A stretch of DNA of 64,000 nt from Salinarimonas sp. Its GTDB lineage: Bacteria > Pseudomonadota > Alphaproteobacteria > Rhizobiales > Beijerinckiaceae. The stretch covers positions 1-64,000 of the forward strand of contig JAFIEI010000015.1 of the NCBI GenBank assembly GCA_020832565.1, written 5' to 3'. The notes below the pieces were generated by a model, which worked only from the letters and a program-made list of their open reading frames with translations, was not told where the DNA came from and made no database searches. A program made the translations under genes and the position numbers. Below, piece by piece: positions 17,998 through 27,296 of the stretch. Each line of letters begins with the position of its first letter. The first letter of the stretch is position 1.

Positions 17998-19776
17998 TCA
18001 GTCCTGCAGCATGCGCTTGAGCAGTTCGACCTCTTCGCTCATCGCCGCATCCTCGCCCAGCGCCTTCTCGATCTTGCGCACCGCATGGAGCACGGTGGTG
18101 TGATCGCGCCCGCCGAAGCGGCGCCCGATCTCCGGCAGCGAGCGCAGGGTGAGCGCCTTTGACAGATACATCGCGATCTGGCGGGGGCGCACCACGGCCG
18201 CAGTGCGGCGCTCGGAGAGGATGTCGGAGCGCGAGACATTGTAGCGCGAGGCGACGAGTTTCTGGATGTCCTCGATCTTGACGCGCTTGGGCTCACGGTT
18301 GCGCACCAGATCCCGAATCGCGGTCTCGGCCGTGTCGAGGGTGACTGCGGTGCCGGTCAGGGTCGCATGGGCGAGCAGCCGGTTCACCGCGCCTTCGAGG
18401 TCGCGCCCGTTCGTGCTGACGTGCCGCGCCACATAGGCGATCACGTCGTCACTGACGGCGAAGCCGGAATGCTCGGCCCGCACGGCGGCGATGCGCGTGG
18501 TGAGGATCTTCATGCGCAGCTCCTCGTCCAGCGAACCGACCTCGACCACGAGGCCGCCGGCGAGGCGCGAGCGCGCCCGCTCGTCGAGGCTCTCGAGATC
18601 GGAAGGCGGCCGGTCCGCCGCGATCACGACCTGGCGCCCGGCATCGATCAGTGCGTTGAGCGTATGCCCGAATTCCTGCTGGATGGTGCGCCCCTGGATG
18701 AACTGCACATCGTCCAGAATAAGCAGGTCGATGCCGCGCAGCTTCTCCTTGAAGGCATGCGAGGTCTGAGCCTTCAGGGAGGCGACGAAACCGTACATGA
18801 AGCGATCGGCGGTGAGATAGATCACGCGCTTGCCGAGGCCGCGCGCCTCGTGCCCGATCGCGTGCAGCAGATGCGTCTTGCCGAGGCCGACGCCGGCATG
18901 GACGAAGAGCGGATTATAAAGCGCGCTACCCTCATGGCGCGCGACACGGTCGCCGGCGGCATGGGCGAGCGCGTTGGAGCGCCCGATGGCGAAATTCTCG
19001 AAGGTGAGCCGCTGGTCGAGCGGGGCACCCGCGATATCGCCCGCCGCCTCGGAGGCGGGCGCGGGCGCGGCAGCGTTGCCACGTCCGGCGCTTCCGGTCT
19101 GGGTGCCGGCGCCATCGAGAAATCCGACCCGTGCCGCAGCAGGGCCCTGCGCCGAACCCGCTTCGCGGCCCTCACCGAAGGAAGCCCGGGTCACGTCGCC
19201 GGCATTGGAGGCACCCGGGACACCACCGGTCGCCGGTGCGTCGGCATGCGCACGACGCTGGCCGGACGGTTCGCGCATGGCCGCGCCGCGCACGGTCAGG
19301 GCGAGGCGTTCGACGGAAGAATCTTCGGCACGATAGATGGCGAGGACGCGATCGTGATAATGCGCCTCGATCCAGCTCTTGAGGAAACGTGTCGGAACGC
19401 TGAGATGGGCACAGCCGGCATCGCGCGCCGCGAGTTCGAGCCGCGCGAACCAGCTCGTATAGACATCCTCTCCGAGCTCGGCACGAAGGCGGCGCTTGAC
19501 GCGCGCCCAGGCCTCGCGGGTCTCGTTCTCACAAGCCACCGGATCCTGCCCGTTCGGATGCTGCGGTTCGTGCGAATCCTGCGCAGCTCTCAGGGGACTC
19601 GAATCGAGGCCGGCGCCGCGCTGGGCACTCGCCACGAGACTACGGGCCAGGGGCTCACGCGATGCCGCGCAGGCGGGGTCGTTACCAGCGCGCCCCGCTG
19701 GCTGAACACCACCCTGCCCTACGTTCTTCAAAGCGGAGGCCGCGCCCCGGTTCCGATCCTCTCCGCTCATGAGCAT
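17998..19776 (-). CDS. dnaA: Chromosomal replication initiator protein DnaA
   Basis: DnaA binds 9-bp boxes at the origin and opens it. The protein is long (592 residues against the usual 450-520). About 80 extra residues precede domain I ([27 protein letters not shown]), and domain II is a long Ala/Gly-rich linker. Domain III has Walker [15 protein letters not shown] and Walker [13 protein letters not shown]. Domain IV has the DNA-binding signature [26 protein letters not shown] 10 bp before the ATG at 19776 supports the long form; internal starts would remove part of the extra head. The first gene in the dnaA-dnaN-recF set, preceded by a long non-coding region. Confidence 0.97.
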   Translation of the reverse strand: MLMSGEDRNRGAASALKNVGQGGVQPAGRAGNDPACAASREPLARSLVASAQRGAGLDSSPLRAAQDSHEPQHPNGQDPVACENETREAWARVKRRLRAELGEDVYTSWFARLELAARDAGCAHLSVPTRFLKSWIEAHYHDRVLAIYRAEDSSVERLALTVRGAAMREPSGQRRAHADAPATGGVPGASNAGDVTRASFGEGREAGSAQGPAAARVGFLDGAGTQTGSAGRGNAAAPAPASEAAGDIAGAPLDQRLTFENFAIGRSNALAHAAGDRVARHEGSALYNPLFVHAGVGLGKTHLLHAIGHEARGLGKRVIYLTADRFMYGFVASLKAQTSHAFKEKLRGIDLLILDDVQFIQGRTIQQEFGHTLNALIDAGRQVVIAADRPPSDLESLDERARSRLAGGLVVEVGSLDEELRMKILTTRIAAVRAEHSGFAVSDDVIAYVARHVSTNGRDLEGAVNRLLAHATLTGTAVTLDTAETAIRDLVRNREPKRVKIEDIQKLVASRYNVSRSDILSERRTAAVVRPRQIAMYLSKALTLRSLPEIGRRFGGRDHTTVLHAVRKIEKALGEDAAMSEEVELLKRMLQD

Positions 19777-20544
19777 GTCTTTCGTGCCTCCTCACACCGA
19801 CGAAAAAACGAGCGCGTCCCCGCCGCAAAACGGTGCGCAAGCGTCGGAAGAATTCAAGTTTGCGACGACGAACATGACCGCCGCCTCGTGACGCTGTCGT
19901 CACAGGGTTGACGCGATACTCAACCTGTCAGGGGATACCCGAGAGAACGCGTTACACCCGGGCTCTATTCAAAGGATGTGCTGCTGAAGACTTTGCCTTT
20001 ACGAGGTTTTTGCCGTCGAACAACACTGAAGCCCCCCATGAATAAAGCTTTAAGGTGCTTGTTTTTTTCTGATTACTCACCGTGCAACCGGTGAAGTTCC
20101 AGAACTCTACACAGCCCCCCCGGGGGGTGCAACAAAATGATTCGAAAATTTCGCGGTTGCGATTCGCCCTGCATCACGCTGTCGTCAAAGCCCCGAATAA
20201 GCCTCTGTCGTGCTTACTATTTTGTGTACAAATTGTGTCGCCTGTGTCTGACACCCGCCGCTCAGCCGGCTCAGCGATTCGTCGACGGAAATGCCCGCAG
20301 CAGGGCCACTTCAGATGCTTGCCATGTAAACCTATGAATTTAAAAGGAAATTTTTGCGCGCTTGGGCGCCCCTGTTTTGACCACCGCAACCCTTGGGGCT
20401 CCCGGAGAGTCAAGTGGAACGAAACCGGAAATGTGGTCGAATAAGGAGATTATCCGACTCCGTCTCACCACACCGGCCTGCAATCGTGGAGGACGAGCTC
20501 CCCTGTCGGGGCACGACGCCACCCACGGCCGCCTTCGCAAACAC
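19777..20544. other. Candidate chromosomal replication origin region (non-coding, upstream of dnaA)
   Basis: The gap between dnaA and rpsT holds no credible gene. Several stretches are AT-rich against a GC-rich background (19980-20070, 20210-20240, 20330-20360). Five GANTC sites, the CcrM methylation target, fall in 322 bp: 20139, 20161, 20276, 20407 and 20456. Random expectation is about one per 256 bp. Near rpsT, GTATTCACA (20601-20609) differs by one base from the DnaA box TTATNCACA, but no cluster of good boxes is visible. The position beside dnaA fits an origin or a cell-cycle-controlled dnaA promoter. I cannot tell which. Confidence 0.45.
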
Positions 20545-20568
20545 AAAAAGCCTGGCCGATGGCCAGGC
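20545..20568 (-). terminator. rpsT: Intrinsic terminator downstream of rpsT
   Basis: Read on the minus strand, GCCTGGCC, a 3-nt loop and GGCCAGGC (20550-20568) form a perfect 8-bp stem followed by TTTTT (20545-20549). It lies about 75 bp after the rpsT stop. A weaker 6-bp hairpin (20612-20628) lies closer to the stop. Confidence 0.85.
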
Positions 20569-20643
20569 AATTTGAAATCGTAATATCGAAGAAAAACGAA
20601 GTATTCACAAAGGGCGCATCCGGCGCCCCTGCACAACCGCGTT

Positions 20644-20919
20644 TCAGCTGGCGGGCGCGCCCACGGCCTTGACGCGATGCGCCAGGCGCGAAACCTTGCG
20701 TGAGGCAGCGTTCTTGTGAACGATGCCCTTCTGCGCGGCGCGCACGATGATCGGCTCGGCGGCCTTCAGCGCAGCATGCGCCTTGTCGGCATCACCGGAG
20801 GCGATTGCCTCTTCGACCTTGCGGATAAAGGTGCGCATGCGCGAACGACGTGCCTTGTTGACCGCAGTACGCTTGACGATCTTGCGCGTCATCTTCTTGG
20901 CCGAAGTGGTATTGGCCAT
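20644..20919 (-). CDS. rpsT: 30S ribosomal protein S20
   Basis: S20 binds 16S rRNA in the early 30S subunit. The 91-residue basic protein begins [27 protein letters not shown] and ends with the helical [11 protein letters not shown] segment, as in other S20 proteins. A longer in-frame start (20949) adds ten residues with no family support. The position just upstream of dnaA is conserved in many Hyphomicrobiales and Rhodospirillales. Confidence 0.97.
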   Translation of the reverse strand: MANTTSAKKMTRKIVKRTAVNKARRSRMRTFIRKVEEAIASGDADKAHAALKAAEPIIVRAAQKGIVHKNAASRKVSRLAHRVKAVGAPAS

Positions 20920-21115
20920 GTCTGTCGACCCCGTTTGTTCAAAGCCCAACCCCGGCAGATGCCCATCTGGGCCTGCGGAGGGTCGGCGAATTTCTGGCTA
21001 ACCCGTCGGCGTGTGCATCTTGCGCAACACGTCCCGTGAGGCCGGGCTTATACCGGTTGCACCACCCCGCGTCAACGCGTTTCCGGGAAAAACCCGGCAC
21101 CCGCGATCAGCGGCC

Positions 21116-22132
21116 TCAATCGGCACCCACGAGAGCGGCAAAGCGGGTCAGATCGACATTGCCGCCGGAGAGGACGACGCCGACGCGTTTTCCTGCGATC
21201 TCGTCATGCGCCGCGAATGCCGCCGCCGCCGCGAGGCAGCCCGTCGGCTCCACGATCAGCTTCATCCGCTGCGCGAAGAAACGCATCGCCGCGACGAGTT
21301 CCTCGTCGGTCACGGTGACGATGTCATGCACCCGTTCGCGGATGATCGGGAAGGTCCGCGCCCCGAGATACGGGGTCATGGCGCCGTCGGCGATGGTGCG
21401 CGGCACCGCGATCGTTACGACCTCGCCCTTGCGCAGGCTCTGCTGGCCGTCATTGCCGGCCTCCGGCTCGACGCCGATCACCTCGCAATCCGGAGCGAGC
21501 CGGCTCGCGGCCAGCAGCCCGCCGGCGAGCAGCCCGCCGCCGCCCAGGCATACATAAAGGCGATCGAGCGGACCGGTATCCTCCAGCAGCTCCAGCGTGG
21601 CGGTGCCCTGCCCGGCAAGCACGTCGTCATGATCATAGGGCGGGATCAGCACCAGCCTGCGGCTGTCCGAGAGCTCCTGGCCGATCTCCTCGCGCGACTC
21701 GCTGAAGCGATCGTAGAAGACCACCTCGCCACCATAGCCGCGTGTGGCCGCCACCTTGATGGCCGGCGCGTCTTGCGGCATCACCACCGTCACCGGGACG
21801 CCGAGCAGGCCGCCTGCGCAGGCGATGGCCTGGGCATGATTGCCGGAGGAGTAGGTGACCACCCCGCTCTTGCGCTGCGCTTCGTCGAGCGCCGCAATGG
21901 CGTTGTAGGCCCCACGGAACTTGAACGCGCCGGTGCGCTGCAGGTTCTCGGCCTTGAAATAGAGCGATGCCCCCACCAGCGCATTCGCCGTGCGCGAAGT
22001 CAGGACCGGCGTACGATGCGCCACGCCCTTCAGGCGGGCGGCGGCGCGTTCGACATCGGCGATGGTCGCATAGGCGCCGGACTGGCCGGTCGCGGCGGCG
22101 GGTGCGGGGGATATGCTCATGGGCTGCCTCAT
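21116..22132 (-). CDS. PLP-dependent threonine/serine dehydratase-family enzyme
   Basis: A fold-type II PLP enzyme of 338 residues. The Schiff-base lysine lies in [11 protein letters not shown] (K71), the substrate loop is [10 protein letters not shown], and the phosphate-binding loop is GGGGLLAGG. There is no C-terminal ACT regulatory domain, so it is a catabolic-type enzyme rather than biosynthetic IlvA. Candidates are threonine/serine ammonia-lyase, threo-3-hydroxyaspartate ammonia-lyase or the hydroxyectoine-pathway EutB. The start overlaps the stop of the enoyl-CoA hydratase gene by ATGA, so translation is probably coupled. An internal ATG at 22120 is an alternative start. Confidence 0.9.
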   Translation of the reverse strand: MRQPMSISPAPAAATGQSGAYATIADVERAAARLKGVAHRTPVLTSRTANALVGASLYFKAENLQRTGAFKFRGAYNAIAALDEAQRKSGVVTYSSGNHAQAIACAGGLLGVPVTVVMPQDAPAIKVAATRGYGGEVVFYDRFSESREEIGQELSDSRRLVLIPPYDHDDVLAGQGTATLELLEDTGPLDRLYVCLGGGGLLAGGLLAASRLAPDCEVIGVEPEAGNDGQQSLRKGEVVTIAVPRTIADGAMTPYLGARTFPIIRERVHDIVTVTDEELVAAMRFFAQRMKLIVEPTGCLAAAAAFAAHDEIAGKRVGVVLSGGNVDLTRFAALVGAD

Positions 22133-22905
22133 GCGTCCTTGAAATCGGGTTTACGCTTGTCGACGAAGGCGGACATGCCCTCCTTCTGATCCGCCGTGGC
22201 GAAGACGGCATGGAAGACCCGGCGCTCGAAGCGCACGCCCTCGGCGAGCGTCGTCTCATAGGCGCGGTTGACGCTTTCCTTGACCATCATCGCCACCGGG
22301 GTCGACATGCCGGCAATGCCGCGCGCGGTCTTCAGCGCGTCCTCCAGGAGTTCGTCCGCCGGCACGATGCGCGAGACGAGCCCGGCGCGCTCGGCCTCCT
22401 GCGCATCCATCATCCGCCCCGTGAGGCACATCTCCATCGCCTTTGCCTTGCCGACGAAACGCGTCAGGCGCTGCGTCCCGCCCGCGCCGGGGAGTACGCC
22501 GAGCTTGATCTCGGGCTGGCCGAATTTCGCCGTATCGGATGCGATGATGAAGTCGCACATCATGGCGAGCTCGCAGCCCCCGCCCAGCGCGAAGCCGGAC
22601 ACAGCCGCGATGATCGGCTTGCGCCGCCCTGCGACCCGGTCCCAGGCGGTGATGAAATCGTCGATATAGGTCTGCGGGAAGGTGAGATCCTGCATCTCCT
22701 TGATATCGGCGCCCGCGGCGAAGGCCTTCTGCGATCCGGTGATGACGACGCAGCCGATCGCGGCATCCCTCTCGAACCCGTCGAGCGCCGTGTTGATCTC
22801 GGCCACGACCGTGGAATTGAGCGCGTTGAGCGCCTGCGGGCGATTGATCGTGATCAGGCCGACGCCGCCGTCGCGGGTATCAGCGAGAATGGTCTCGTAG
22901 GCCAT
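22129..22905 (-). CDS. Enoyl-CoA hydratase
   Basis: A crotonase-fold hydratase of 258 residues that adds water to trans-2-enoyl-CoA in fatty-acid and related degradation. The oxyanion-hole segment [11 protein letters not shown] and both catalytic glutamates ([11 protein letters not shown] and [20 protein letters not shown]) are present, as in short-chain hydratases (EchA/Crt type). The ATG at 22905 has a good GAGGAG upstream; the longer frame does not look coding. It overlaps the downstream dehydratase by 4 bp. Confidence 0.93.
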   Translation of the reverse strand: MAYETILADTRDGGVGLITINRPQALNALNSTVVAEINTALDGFERDAAIGCVVITGSQKAFAAGADIKEMQDLTFPQTYIDDFITAWDRVAGRRKPIIAAVSGFALGGGCELAMMCDFIIASDTAKFGQPEIKLGVLPGAGGTQRLTRFVGKAKAMEMCLTGRMMDAQEAERAGLVSRIVPADELLEDALKTARGIAGMSTPVAMMVKESVNRAYETTLAEGVRFERRVFHAVFATADQKEGMSAFVDKRKPDFKDA

Positions 22906-23119
22906 GGCAATCTCCTCGTCATCACGCCCCCGGACGGGGCATTGTCGCTTTCCTCTATGGCTAGAGAAGCGGGCGCCCGGGCGCAACGGGAAACCTTGCC
23001 CGGCGGCCTGCGCCGATCATCGACAGGCGATGCCGATCAAGCTAGAGAATGAGGCGCACGCATGCGGGTTGCGCGGACGAAACGGGCCGGCGCACGCTGC
23101 TCATCGGGAGCGCATCACA

Positions 23120-23746
23120 ATGCTTTCGGGCATCGACATTGCCGGGATCGCGGCTTTCGCCGCCGCCCTGTTCATCGCCGCCGCCTCCCCGGGCCCCGGG
23201 GTCGCGGCTCTGCTCGCGCGCGTACTCGGACGCGGGCCACGCGGCGCCTTCGCCTTCACCTTCGGGCTGGCCTTCGGCGACGTGATCTGGCTCGCCTTCG
23301 CCATGGCCGGACTCGCCGCCCTGGCACAGACCTTCGCGGGCCTGTTCATGGTGGTGAAATATGCCGGCGCGGCCTATCTGGCCTATCTGGCCTGGCGGCT
23401 GTGGACCGCACCGGTGCGCGAGCAGGAGATCGATGCGGATACGCGCCGCGAGTCGCCGGTGAAGCTCTTCCTGGCCGGTCTGGCGGTGACCATGGGCAAT
23501 CCCAAGGTCATGGTCTTCTATGTCGCGCTCGTGCCGCTGATCTTCGATCCGACCAGGCTCGGCCTTACGGGATTCGTGCTGGCATCCACCGTCGCGCTCG
23601 CGGTGCTGGCCGTCGTCTTCGGTATCTATATCGGGCTTGCGGCCCGCGCCCGGCGCCTGTTCACCTCGCCGCGCGCCCTGCGCCTGATCAATCGCGGCTC
23701 GGGCACGGTGATGGCAGGCGCAGCCGTAACCATCGCGACGCGCTGA
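23120..23746 (+). CDS. LysE/RhtB-family amino-acid exporter
   Basis: An inner-membrane exporter of 208 residues with about six hydrophobic segments and the family motifs: the N-terminal segment with ASPGPG followed by VLGRGPRGAFAFTFGLAFGD, and the TMGNPKVMVFYVALVPL region. Substrates of the family are amino acids such as lysine, homoserine or threonine; the specificity here is unknown. The upstream frame is open but the ATG at 23120 begins exactly at the first membrane helix, with a purine-rich site (GGGAG) before it. It is divergent from the hydratase-dehydratase pair. Confidence 0.92.
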   Translation: MLSGIDIAGIAAFAAALFIAAASPGPGVAALLARVLGRGPRGAFAFTFGLAFGDVIWLAFAMAGLAALAQTFAGLFMVVKYAGAAYLAYLAWRLWTAPVREQEIDADTRRESPVKLFLAGLAVTMGNPKVMVFYVALVPLIFDPTRLGLTGFVLASTVALAVLAVVFGIYIGLAARARRLFTSPRALRLINRGSGTVMAGAAVTIATR

Positions 23747-23780
23747 CGGGCACGTGGCGGAAGCCTCGATCGCGAGGCGA

Positions 23781-25157
23781 TCAGGGCTCACTGCCCGGCT
23801 TGCGCGTCGTTTCCGGCTGTTCCGCATCGCTCTGATCCGCCTGGGCCTGTGCGGCCTCCGCAAGCTCCGCTTCGGCAAGCTCGGCCTCCGCAAGCTCCGC
23901 CTCTGCCTGCTCCGCGTCCGCCTCGGCCTTTTCGACCGCCCAGGCACCAGCTGCCTCAACCGCCACGGCCGAGGTCGTCGGCAGAACCGCGAGATAGCTC
24001 TGCGTCTCTTCCGTCGGGATCACAGCGCGCTGTGTCATGCGGTAGAGCGCGTAGAGGGCAATCGCGGCGAAGGTTGCGCCCAGAACCAGCCAGAAGGCGA
24101 AGGGGCCGAGCCCCTCCATCGCCCAGCCGGTCACCAGCGGGCCGGTGATCGCCCCCATCCCGAAGGTGAAGACGAGACCGCCGGAAGCAGCGGGCATGTC
24201 GTCGGCATCCAGATAATCATTGGTATGGGCCAGAAGCAGCGCATAGAGCGGCGTCGTCACCCCGCCGGCGAAGAAGGCAGCCGCCATCAGCGGCCACAGG
24301 CCGCCACCGGTGAGCCAGCCGATCAGGCACGACGTCATGCCGAGCGCCGCCGCCCCGAAGATCAGCCTGCGCCGGTCCATCTGATCCGACAGCCAGCCGA
24401 TCGGGTATTGCAGCAGAAGCGCACCGGCAAACAGCATCGCCACGAACAGCGCGATCTGCGAGGCGGTGAGCCCGATCTGGCTGCCGAACACGGCGCCCAT
24501 ACCCGATTGCGTCGCATAGACGCTGCCAAGCAGGAATATCCCCACCGTCCCGAGCGGCGAGCCCTTGAACAGGTCGCGCAAGGACATAGGTCGCGCAACC
24601 TCCACCACCGGCGCCGGAGTCACGGAAAGGAGGATCGGCGCGAAGGAGATCGAGACCAGGATGGATGCGCCGATGAACAGCGCGGAGGTGCCCGCATCGC
24701 CGAGCGTCAAAAGCCCCTGCGCACCGATAATGCCCAGCGTCTGCGCGATCATGTAGGCCGAGAGCACCGAGCCGCGCGTTTCATTGGTGGAGGCGTTGTT
24801 CAGCCAGCTTTCCGCCGCAACGTAGATGCCGGACATGCAAAAGCCCACGAGGATGCGCAGCAGCGTCCAGGCGATCGGGTCGGCCAGCAGCGGAAACGAG
24901 ATCAGCGCCGCCGACATGAAGCTGCCGAGCGCGGCAAAGACGCGAACATGCCCCACGCGCCGGATCAGAAGGGGGGTCAATCGCGCACCCGACAGGAATC
25001 CCAGGAAGTAGCCCGAGGTGACGATGGCGAGTTCCGCCGACGAGAATTCCTCGATCCCGCCGCGCAGGCCGATCAGGGTGAAATGCATGCCGTTGCCCAG
25101 CATGATGAGCAAGATGCCGAGCAGGAGAGCCCAGACTCCTGAAAACACATGCAGCAT
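23781..25157 (-). CDS. MFS transporter with acidic AELAE-repeat tail
   Basis: A 458-residue major facilitator with twelve predicted membrane segments, of the YcaD-like subgroup (ELAIVTSGYFLGFLSGARLTPLLIRRVGH, FVGFCM-like RILVGFCMSGIYVAAESWLN, YPIGWLSDQMDRRR). The last 60 residues are cytoplasmic, acidic and repetitive. AELAE units are encoded by a 15-bp repeat starting at 23862, 23877 and 23892 on the plus strand. Substrate unknown. It converges with lysE. Confidence 0.9.
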   Translation of the reverse strand: MLHVFSGVWALLLGILLIMLGNGMHFTLIGLRGGIEEFSSAELAIVTSGYFLGFLSGARLTPLLIRRVGHVRVFAALGSFMSAALISFPLLADPIAWTLLRILVGFCMSGIYVAAESWLNNASTNETRGSVLSAYMIAQTLGIIGAQGLLTLGDAGTSALFIGASILVSISFAPILLSVTPAPVVEVARPMSLRDLFKGSPLGTVGIFLLGSVYATQSGMGAVFGSQIGLTASQIALFVAMLFAGALLLQYPIGWLSDQMDRRRLIFGAAALGMTSCLIGWLTGGGLWPLMAAAFFAGGVTTPLYALLLAHTNDYLDADDMPAASGGLVFTFGMGAITGPLVTGWAMEGLGPFAFWLVLGATFAAIALYALYRMTQRAVIPTEETQSYLAVLPTTSAVAVEAAGAWAVEKAEADAEQAEAELAEAELAEAELAEAAQAQADQSDAEQPETTRKPGSEP

Positions 25158-25390
25158 GAAACGTCCTGTCAGCTCTCGGGGGAATCTCGCGGGTTTCGGT
25201 CAGCCTCGCTCCGCACGAATGAAGCTGCTTATGTTGCAGCGCCACATACTGGTCGATTTACGACAAAATATCAGTGTCGACGCCGAATTGCGACCATGCG
25301 TCGCGACATCGCTGATGGCGCCACGAGAATGTCACGCTCCGCCGTGCAGGAGCGCGAATCGCAATCGATGACCGGAATGCCCCGCGCGCC

Positions 25391-26176
25391 CTAGCGCTCC
25401 AGCAGGAAATCCAGCACAGCCTTCGTGAATTCGTCCGGGCGCTCAATATTCGACAGATGCGCGGCAGCGAGCGATACCGCCTGCGCGCGTGGGATCGCGT
25501 CGCGGATGAGTTCGCCGTGCTCGGTCGTGGTGGAGGGGTCACGCGCGCCGATGACGACGAGGACGGGGGCGTCGATGGCGCGGATGGTCTCGCGCTGGTC
25601 CATGTCGCGGATCGCCTCGCAGCAGGCGGCGTAGCCCTGGGCCGGCGTGGCGTGGATCATCTCGCGCACGCGCCCGACCGCCTGCGGATTGCTCTCGCGG
25701 AATTCCGGGGTGAACCAGCGCTCCAGCGTTGGACCGGCGATCACGGACATGCCCTGCGCGCGGGCGGTGGCGGCGCGGGTATCCCAGATCTCCTGCGTGC
25801 CCATCTGCGCCGCCGTATTGGCGAGGACGGCGCGCCCGATGCGATCGCGGTGATGGGTGAGCATGCGCATACCCGTCATGCCGCCCATCGACAGCCCGCA
25901 CCAATGCGCCTTGTCGATGTCGAGCGCGTCGAGAATGCCCACCGCATCCTCCGCCAGCCCCTCGAAGCTGTAGGGACCCTGCGGCGCGTCGCTTCCGCCA
26001 TGCCCGCGATGATCGTAGCGGATGACCCGGAAATGCGCGGTGAGTGCCGGTATCTGCGGATCCCACATGGCGAGATTGGTCGCCAGCGAATTCGACAGCA
26101 TCAGCGGCGGCGCGTCATCGGGTCCGTCGATGGCGACCCGGAAATTGCGACCTGCCACGTTGATCTTGTCCATCAT
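25391..26176 (-). CDS. Alpha/beta hydrolase, 3-oxoadipate enol-lactonase-like
   Basis: A 261-residue alpha/beta hydrolase with the oxyanion segment SNSLATNLAMWDPQ, RYDHRGHGGSD, the nucleophile elbow GLSMGGMTG (Ser), the acid in VIGARDPSTT and the catalytic His in AAHLSNIE. It resembles PcaD, the enol-lactonase of the protocatechuate branch, but no other pca gene is nearby. GGAGGAG lies just before the start (two adjacent ATGs, 26176 and 26173). It lies 106 bp downstream of the nadE-like gene on the same strand. It may be the last gene of that biosynthetic operon, for example a thioesterase or releasing enzyme; this is inference. Confidence 0.85.
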   Translation of the reverse strand: MMDKINVAGRNFRVAIDGPDDAPPLMLSNSLATNLAMWDPQIPALTAHFRVIRYDHRGHGGSDAPQGPYSFEGLAEDAVGILDALDIDKAHWCGLSMGGMTGMRMLTHHRDRIGRAVLANTAAQMGTQEIWDTRAATARAQGMSVIAGPTLERWFTPEFRESNPQAVGRVREMIHATPAQGYAACCEAIRDMDQRETIRAIDAPVLVVIGARDPSTTTEHGELIRDAIPRAQAVSLAAAHLSNIERPDEFTKAVLDFLLER

Positions 26177-26282
26177 CTGCTCCTCCCGACGCGAACGCGT
26201 TGATTTTGGAGCGATGATAACGCAACCGGAGCCGCTGACGAGGGGCAGCTTTGCCGGATGGGTCGCGCGTTTGCGCGAGGCC

Positions 26283-27296
26283 TCAGCCGATCTCCGCCAC
26301 GCCCTCCACGAGCCGCGGCGATGCGTGCAGGTAGCGCGTGGCCTTGCGCTTGGCGGTGATGTCGTCCCACACGCGCCCGACCTGCTCCGGCGTGATCCCA
26401 ACCGCCCGGGCGACATCGTCGGCGGGTACGCCGTGATTGAGCCCGTAGAGGCACAGATCCATCTTGTCGGTCGGCAGGGCGAAGTAGAACTCCTCCTGCG
26501 TCTGCGCGAGCGACCAGGTATCGGTGGTGGGCGGGCGCGAGCGGATCTCCGGGGGCACGCCGAGATGATCGGCGAGCTGATAGACCTGCGACTTGTAGAG
26601 ATGCGCGATCGGCTTCACGTCGGCGGCGCCGTCGCCGTTCTTGACGAAGAAGCCCTGATCGTATTCCAGCCGGTTCGGCGTGCCGATCACGGCGAAGTTC
26701 AGCCGGTCGGCATGGTAGTATTCGATCTGCTTGCGGGTGCGCTGCTTCATGTTGGTGGCGGCCACGATGCCGAGATAGACCTGCGGCGTCAGGCGATGGC
26801 GCGTCGTCTCGCCCTCGGGGGATTGCACCACCAGCGAGGAGATGTTGTAGCCCGCACGCTCCAGCGAATTCGCGATGACCACCTTGCAGGCCCAACCCGG
26901 CCCGTATTCCGGCACGATCTCGCGGATGAAGGCGTCGCGGCGGCGGTAGCAGCCCATCGCGTCGAGGGAGGGCCCGATATCCTCGATCTCAGCCTCCAGC
27001 CCGTAGGCCTGCGCCACGAGCTGTCCGAGCGCGAGGCTTTCGGGATCGGAATCGTTTTCGGGCATGAAGAGACAGAACACGTTCTTCGCCCCGACCGCCT
27101 GCGCGGCGAGCGCGGCGCAGACGCTGGAATCGATCCCGCCGGAAAGCCCGAGCACGAGGCCGCGCTTGCGCAGATCTCCGCGCAATTGCCGGCGAAGCGC
27201 CTCGGTGATGCGCGCGGTTTCCGCCTGCGCATCGATCTGCAGAACCTGCGGGCCGAATGCATCCGGCTGCAGGGCAAGGGCTGTCGCGGCATTCAT
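26283..27296 (-). CDS. NadE-like ammonia-dependent NAD synthase family protein
   Basis: A 337-residue ATP pyrophosphatase of the NadE family without a glutaminase (CN-hydrolase) domain. The PP-loop SGGIDSS (52-58) is intact, and GFFVKNGDGAADVKPIAHLYKSQV matches the catalytic region. Two points are unlike housekeeping NadE. It is longer than the roughly 275-residue E. coli enzyme. The segment after the PP residues reads TTDTWSLAQTQEEFYF instead of the usual SAGLWxGQxDE-type sequence. Its start overlaps the ligase stop by ATGA, so it belongs to the acyl-ligase/ACP/AsnB operon. It may amidate a cluster intermediate rather than make NAD. The usual role cannot be excluded. Confidence 0.85.
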   Translation of the reverse strand: MNAATALALQPDAFGPQVLQIDAQAETARITEALRRQLRGDLRKRGLVLGLSGGIDSSVCAALAAQAVGAKNVFCLFMPENDSDPESLALGQLVAQAYGLEAEIEDIGPSLDAMGCYRRRDAFIREIVPEYGPGWACKVVIANSLERAGYNISSLVVQSPEGETTRHRLTPQVYLGIVAATNMKQRTRKQIEYYHADRLNFAVIGTPNRLEYDQGFFVKNGDGAADVKPIAHLYKSQVYQLADHLGVPPEIRSRPPTTDTWSLAQTQEEFYFALPTDKMDLCLYGLNHGVPADDVARAVGITPEQVGRVWDDITAKRKATRYLHASPRLVEGVAEIG

